Source: Rosellinia necatrix (Eukaryota > Ascomycota > Sordariomycetes > Xylariales > Xylariaceae). Taken from it: a DNA stretch of 64,000 bases. The stretch covers positions 1,364,001-1,428,000 of the forward strand of contig JAGYVD010000009.1 of the NCBI GenBank assembly GCA_021209875.1, written 5' to 3'. Shown in pieces: positions 59,822-64,000 of this stretch. The notes under the pieces were generated by a model. That model was given only the letters and a program-made list of their open reading frames with translations, was not told the origin of the DNA and searched no databases. Within the stretch, counting starts at the first letter, position 1. Each line of letters begins with the position of its first letter. Both the position numbers and the translations under genes were made by a program.

Positions 59822-61499
59822 TCACGAGTCGCGCCAGGCAGCCTCCGCGGAGCCCAGGGGCGCGGGCATGAGGTCCCAGCTGGTGTCGAACCCGTCGACG
59901 CTCGCGCTATGCCTCAGGAACCGCATCTCGCCGAACGGCGTATCCCTCGTGTCGAAGAACGCGCGCGCGTCCTCGTCGCCCCGGAAGACGGTGCAGTCCC
60001 CCGCCTCGAACCCGGACCGGCCCTCGAACTGGCCCAGGCTGCGTAGGTACTTCATAACGCCGGCGAGCGAGACGTCGACCACGTACGCGTGCGCGCCCGC
60101 GGCCCGCCCCTCCCGCCGGTCCCTCTCGCGGCGGCAGACGGCGGCGCAGATGCCCGCGGCGAGCAGGAACCCGGCGGCGTGGTCGAGCGCCTGGCACGGC
60201 AGGGCGCGCGCGGGCTCTCCGTCGCCGGCGCTGCGGGCCTCGGCGGCGTTGAGGCCCGAGCACGCCTGCACGAGGGAGTCGAAGCCGCGGCGCGGCCCAG
60301 GGCCCGTCGGGCCCGAACGCCGACAGGTTCGCGACCACGACGCCCGGGTTCGCCGCCGCCAGCGCCGCGGCGTCCAGCGGCCCGTGGCGCGCCGCCGCCG
60401 TCAGGCCGCTGCCCGGCCGGTACCCCTGCAGCACGACGTCGGCGCCGCGCGCGAGGTCCCGCAGCCGCGCCCTGTCCGCCTCGTCGTCGAGGTCGAGCTG
60501 CGCGCTCCGCTTCCCGCGCGCGAACTCGCGGTCGAGCCCGGGCAGGTCCGGCAGCCGCGGCGACGTCACCCAGAGCACGTCGGCGCCGTGCGCCGCGAGC
60601 GTCTTGCCCGCCACCGGCGCCGCGATCACGCGGCTGAGCTCGAGCACGCGCAGGCCTGCGAGCAAACGCCTACCACAGCCACCACCAACACTACTATCAC
60701 CAATATCGTCGCACCCGCGCGGTGTCGGCGCCGGTGTCGTCGTCGTCGTCGTCGTCGTCGTCGGGACGTCGACCCGACGGATGTTCACCGGCATGTCGGC
60801 CAGGGCCCGCGCCTGCGGCAGCGCGTCCCACTCCTCGAACGAGCGCAGCGCGTAGGCCGCGACGCCGGCGCCGTCGACGGCGGCCGTCTCGAGCTCCGCG
60901 CAGTCCTCCGGCAGGCCGAGGAGCCGGAGGACGCCGCGGCGGTGGTGCGGGAACGCGTCGTGCACGCGCACGTAGCCGTCGCCGTCGCCGTCGCCGGCCG
61001 TCGGGTGCAGGCCGCCGATGGGGCCCCAGGTCTCGGCCGGCGGGCGGCCCGCGAGCGTGTAGAGGCGCTCGCACTGGAACTCGAGGACGGCGTGGCGCAG
61101 CGGCACCGTGATCCGCGGCGGTGGCGGCGGCGGCGGCGGCGAGGAGGAGGAGGAGGAGGAGGAGGAGGAGGAGGAGGAGGAGGAGGAGGAGGAGGAAGCG
61201 GTGGTGGTAATGGTAGTGGTGGTGAAGGGGGTAGAACATCCCCTAAGGCCGGAATGTGCCGTCGCCGCGGCCAGGGCCGAGAGTGCGATCGTGCTCTGCG
61301 CGAGGTGCCCGATCTTGAAAGACGAGGGCACCGCTGGGCGTGGTGCTTCTTCTTCCCCTCCTCCTCCGCCTCCTTCTCCTCCGTCCGCGCTTGAGAGGCC
61401 CGGGAGGGAGAGAGAGGCGAGCGCCGAGGCCGGCAGCTCGAGGTGCGCCCAGATCTCCCGGACGATGTCGCGCGGCGTGAACGCGCCACGGTGGTCCAT
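59822..61499 (-). pseudogene. CoA-transferase family III gene with a frameshift
   Basis: CaiB/BaiF-type acyl-CoA transferase (family III; formyl-CoA, carnitine or racemase-like subgroup). Minus strand from ATG 61499. The N-terminal part is low-complexity-laden: a Ser run and Pro run (about residues 100-130), and a nine-Thr run. The conserved enzyme core starts near residue 285 (LRVLELSRVIAAPVAGKTLAAHGADVLW), then GLDREFARGKRSAQLDL, GYRPGSGL, GVVVANLSAFGPDGPW. Near 60285-60296 the frame shifts by one base; the other frame continues exactly as the family requires: RGFDSLVQACSGLN, PCQALDHAAGFLLAAG, and ends at 59822. Without the shift, the first frame would run on as Arg/Pro-rich nonsense. Total length (1678 bases) is one base over a multiple of three. 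Either a real inactivating insertion or an error in GC-rich sequence. Confidence 0.85.
61115..61197. repeat. GGC / GAG trinucleotide array in CoA-transferase gene
   Basis: About seven GGC units followed by about eighteen GAG (minus strand CTC/TCC) units. In the coding frame they give a run of Ser then Pro. The array is pure over most of its length, suggesting active expansion, and lies in a poorly conserved part of the protein. Confidence 0.93.
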
Positions 61500-62381
61500 G
61501 ATGCCCTCCAGGAATGCGGTAATGGTAGGTATGATGCTAGTTAAAGTAAGTAAGTAATCCGGTCGAAAGTTGGACCCTCGTGGTGATATGCCGGCTTATT
61601 CCCGGGCGAGAACCCGGCTTTTCCCTCGCTCTGAACAGCTCGGATGAAGACAAATATATCTAGACCACGCCTCATGTAGACCAACTTAGCCGATGGATTG
61701 AGTAATATAGAGTCAACTAAAGATTATAAGTAGTAACTACAATGTGAGGCCTGGGCTCTAGTCGGATGCGTAAATCTACGGGGCCCAGTCGAGGTAGATT
61801 TATATGAATTAGCCATATCATTCAGATTAGCCGTCGTCTATTATAGCCGTGGCAAGCCGCGTCCTCCCGCCTAGATCGGATCTTGATCGGACAGACCTGG
61901 AGAAAAAAAAAAAAACCGCCGTTTGACGGCAGCTGTGTAGCCTCGGCTCAGCCATTTGTTCCTAATCAGTGTATACGTATATGGAAACTCGCGAGGGACA
62001 TACAGTTATAGGTTAGAAGGGCCAGGCTGTCGCTAAGTAAAGTGCCAGACCACCACAGGCGAAAACCAATAATCAACCAAAAACTATAAATGGGGGGAGG
62101 TATTATCATAAACGCTACCCCAGCTTGAATATACGCCAAAGACGCTTCCTAACCATGGTGATAACATACATCAACTCCCATCGCTATGCAATTATCAATA
62201 TCCATACACTGGGGCAAATACCGCCAGACTGTTTGGCTCCCTCGAAACCTTACTACGATTTACTGGCTTGCAAGCGCTGGAGGGCTTTTAACCCGCGTTC
62301 TTTTTCCTCACTGCGTGTATGTGTTAGTTAACGAACGTCGAGAAACAGATCGCTGAGGGGGAGGCGAGACGGAGGGAGGGC
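61500..62381. other. Intergenic
   Basis: Promoter of the CoA-transferase gene and 3' flank of the golgin gene. A poly-A run lies near 61903-61915. No gene is seen. Confidence 0.55.
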
Positions 62382-64000
62382 CTACTTAGTGAATCCAAGG
62401 AGTCTAGCCAATACGATAATCATCTGAGGCCGTAATTTTTCGTCAAGCTCAAGGAATTGCAGGAATATCGTCTTGATGTAATCGGCATTTATCGGTCCCT
62501 TAGACGATGTGATATCGGCGCCGCTTTTCGTAGGGTCCGTACTGGACCTCCCATTACTCGGCCCGGTGCCTACGTTAAGCCGAGACTGTATCCCCTTAAG
62601 TTCCTTGTTTGCTCTTTCGTACCGGGCTCGAGCCTCGTCCAAGAGCTTCCTCAGGTCGAGCTTTTGCTGCTCCGCGTCGCGGACTTGCTGCTCAGACGCG
62701 TCGAGGGCTGAACGCAGACTTGATACGGTAGAACGCATATCCTCATTTTCGGATGTGGCCTTCTCTTCAATTTGTTCTAATTCTTCCCGCCGTCGATGCC
62801 ATTCCCTCTCGCGTGCCACAAGATCGTCCTTCTCATTAGTAAGCGCCTTCGTGTCGCGTTCCAATTCGCGCAGTTTGATCTTGAGTTCTTCGGCCTCACG
62901 AGCGAGCTTCCGGGCGGTGGTGGAGGACTGCTGTTCGAGCTGATCACGCTCTTCCACCGCTGCATCCATTTGAGACTTCATGTCTCGAACTTTTTGGTTA
63001 GCCTTCTCGTTCTCCTCCACTAGCATTCGGCGCATAATTTCCGCTTCCCGCGTCCTCTCTGAGAGATGCTTTTGCGCGTCGGCCAGTTCTTCTTCAAGAC
63101 TCTCTGCTTTAGTTTGTGCCTCCTTCAGCTGCATCGAAAGCTCTACACTTTGATCACGCATTGATGTTAACAAACCTTGAGCGTTATCAAACTGTTGCGT
63201 TCTCAGATCGATCTCTTCTTTTGCAAGATTCTTCTCCTGTAGTAATTTGGCAACCTCGTCCGTGAGATCCTTGACCTTTGGTAATAGGCCAGCCAGCCGA
63301 GTCTGAGCTTGCTCTCGCTCTAGATTGGACTTTTCAGCTTTGAAAACAATCTCATTCTTTTCAGCCTGCAACCGTCTATAATCGCGGCCCATGGTTCGCT
63401 TCTCGTCCTCTAACTTCGTGTAAGACGTCTTCTCGGCAGTCAGCCGGTCGTCCAGTAGCTTAATTTCGGCTTCTCGGTCCGAGGATGTACGTTGAACGCG
63501 AGTTAGTTCATTCTTCAGATCCTTCTCTCGCTTCTCGCTAGCTCGTAATTCATTTTGCTTGGTTGTGAGCTTTTCTCGAGTAGTTTTCAAAGCAGCAGAA
63601 TCCTGGCGAAGGCTCTTTAGCTCGGGCTGAGCTTTGGCAAGCACCTCCTTCAAGTTCGTGATATCTTTGAAACGGTCTTGAGCAACCATCAGCGAGGCGC
63701 CTAGTTCGGATTCCAGGGTTCTTGTCCGGATCTTCAATTCGTCAAATGAAACAAGTTTCTTTTCCAACTCGGAAATTTGGGACTGGAGCGCCGTCTTTTC
63801 TCTTTCGAGGCTTTTATTTTTCTTCGCCGTTTCGATGTTCTCCTCGCGAAGCGCGAGAAGTTCATTGCGCATTTCCTCTCGGTCAGAATTCTGGGAGTCC
63901 TTTGCCTTTTCTTCTTCAAGTTGCTTGATTCTTTCCTTGGCTTCGACGTGCTCTTGGCCAAACGAGAGAAGGTCCTCTCGCATTATTTCTATCTCTTCCC
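62382..64000 (-). CDS. GRIP-domain golgin (Imh1-like), 3' part
   Basis: Minus-strand gene running off the right edge; the open frame continues to base 64000 without a start, so the N-terminus lies outside. At least 538 residues, almost all coiled coil (for instance LEREKTALQSQISELEKKL, LEEELADAQKHLSERTREAE). The C-terminus, after a short Ser/Gly linker, is NADYIKTIFLQFLELDEKL followed by a leucine-rich end, matching the GRIP domain that binds the Arl1 GTPase on trans-Golgi membranes. This is the domain layout of Imh1-type golgins, which tether endosome-derived vesicles. The GRIP domain is short at its end relative to others, but the core Tyr and Leu pattern is kept. No intron is seen in the part present. 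An internal ATG at 63983 is unlikely to be the start. Confidence 0.85.
   Translation of the reverse strand, partial: EEIEIMREDLLSFGQEHVEAKERIKQLEEEKAKDSQNSDREEMRNELLALREENIETAKKNKSLEREKTALQSQISELEKKLVSFDELKIRTRTLESELGASLMVAQDRFKDITNLKEVLAKAQPELKSLRQDSAALKTTREKLTTKQNELRASEKREKDLKNELTRVQRTSSDREAEIKLLDDRLTAEKTSYTKLEDEKRTMGRDYRRLQAEKNEIVFKAEKSNLEREQAQTRLAGLLPKVKDLTDEVAKLLQEKNLAKEEIDLRTQQFDNAQGLLTSMRDQSVELSMQLKEAQTKAESLEEELADAQKHLSERTREAEIMRRMLVEENEKANQKVRDMKSQMDAAVEERDQLEQQSSTTARKLAREAEELKIKLRELERDTKALTNEKDDLVAREREWHRRREELEQIEEKATSENEDMRSTVSSLRSALDASEQQVRDAEQQKLDLRKLLDEARARYERANKELKGIQSRLNVGTGPSNGRSSTDPTKSGADITSSKGPINADYIKTIFLQFLELDEKLRPQMIIVLARLLGFTK

Noticed and set aside
59868..61394. A 508-codon plus-strand frame opposite the CoA-transferase
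   Set aside because: Arg/Pro/Gly-rich with poly-Gly from the trinucleotide array; the minus strand carries the conserved enzyme.

Overview
The window is 64 kb of nuclear DNA from a filamentous ascomycete (Pezizomycotina, most likely Sordariomycetes). The reasons are short spliceosomal introns (about 50-260 bp, GTRNGT donors, CTAAC/CTGAC-like branch sites, YAG acceptors), single-gene transcription units on both strands, GC-rich exons between AT-richer spacers, and gene families typical of moulds: Rds1, GH92, GH17 BtgC-type, SRR1-like, Bim1/X325 and NLR-type STAND proteins. Intergenic DNA is peppered with a short palindrome-rich motif (AGGTACCT / ACCTAGGTA). Exon boundaries were set by reading frame plus family conservation, not by transcript data.

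Layout. 0-4 kb: 3' end of an NF-X1 zinc-finger protein, then the SAGA subunit Spt8. 4.6-6.1 kb: secreted ferritin-like Rds1 protein (minus). 7.6-9.1 kb: a frameshifted, truncated relic of a fungal NLR (STAND/NACHT) gene. 10.7-13.2 kb: secreted GH92 alpha-mannosidase with a 13-bp tandem repeat and a TATA box upstream. 13.9-15.2 kb: SWIM plus RING protein. 15.9-19.3 kb: Ulp1-like cysteine protease and SRR1-domain protein (both minus). 21.4-22.3 kb: GPI-anchored Bim1/X325 copper protein. 23.5-28.9 kb: divergent pair Doa1/Lub1/PLAA (minus) and a STRAP-like WD40 protein (plus). 30.4-38.2 kb: three poorly known genes and one probable hydantoinase relic. 39-41.3 kb: transmembrane GH17 glucanase. 41.3-45 kb: a 3.7-kb stretch with no supportable gene. 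45-48.7 kb: three small conserved-looking genes. 49.8-52.3 kb: 11-exon cytosolic lysyl-tRNA synthetase. 53.1-54 kb: trypsin-like protease. 54.1-58 kb: guanine deaminase and an MFS sugar-type transporter. 59.8-61.5 kb: CoA-transferase III gene broken by a one-base frameshift. 62.4-64 kb: 3' part of a GRIP-domain golgin.

Most genes are unrelated housekeeping or secretory functions: transcription (Spt8), ubiquitin/SUMO (PLAA, SWIM-RING, Ulp1-like), translation (LysRS), Golgi (golgin), cell wall (GH17, GH92, Bim1-like). I see no biosynthetic cluster, CRISPR array or recognisable intact transposon, and no clearly new multi-gene system. The most unusual material is the NLR relic, the broken CoA-transferase, the hydantoinase remnant, several repeat tracts inside genes, and a few orphan proteins.
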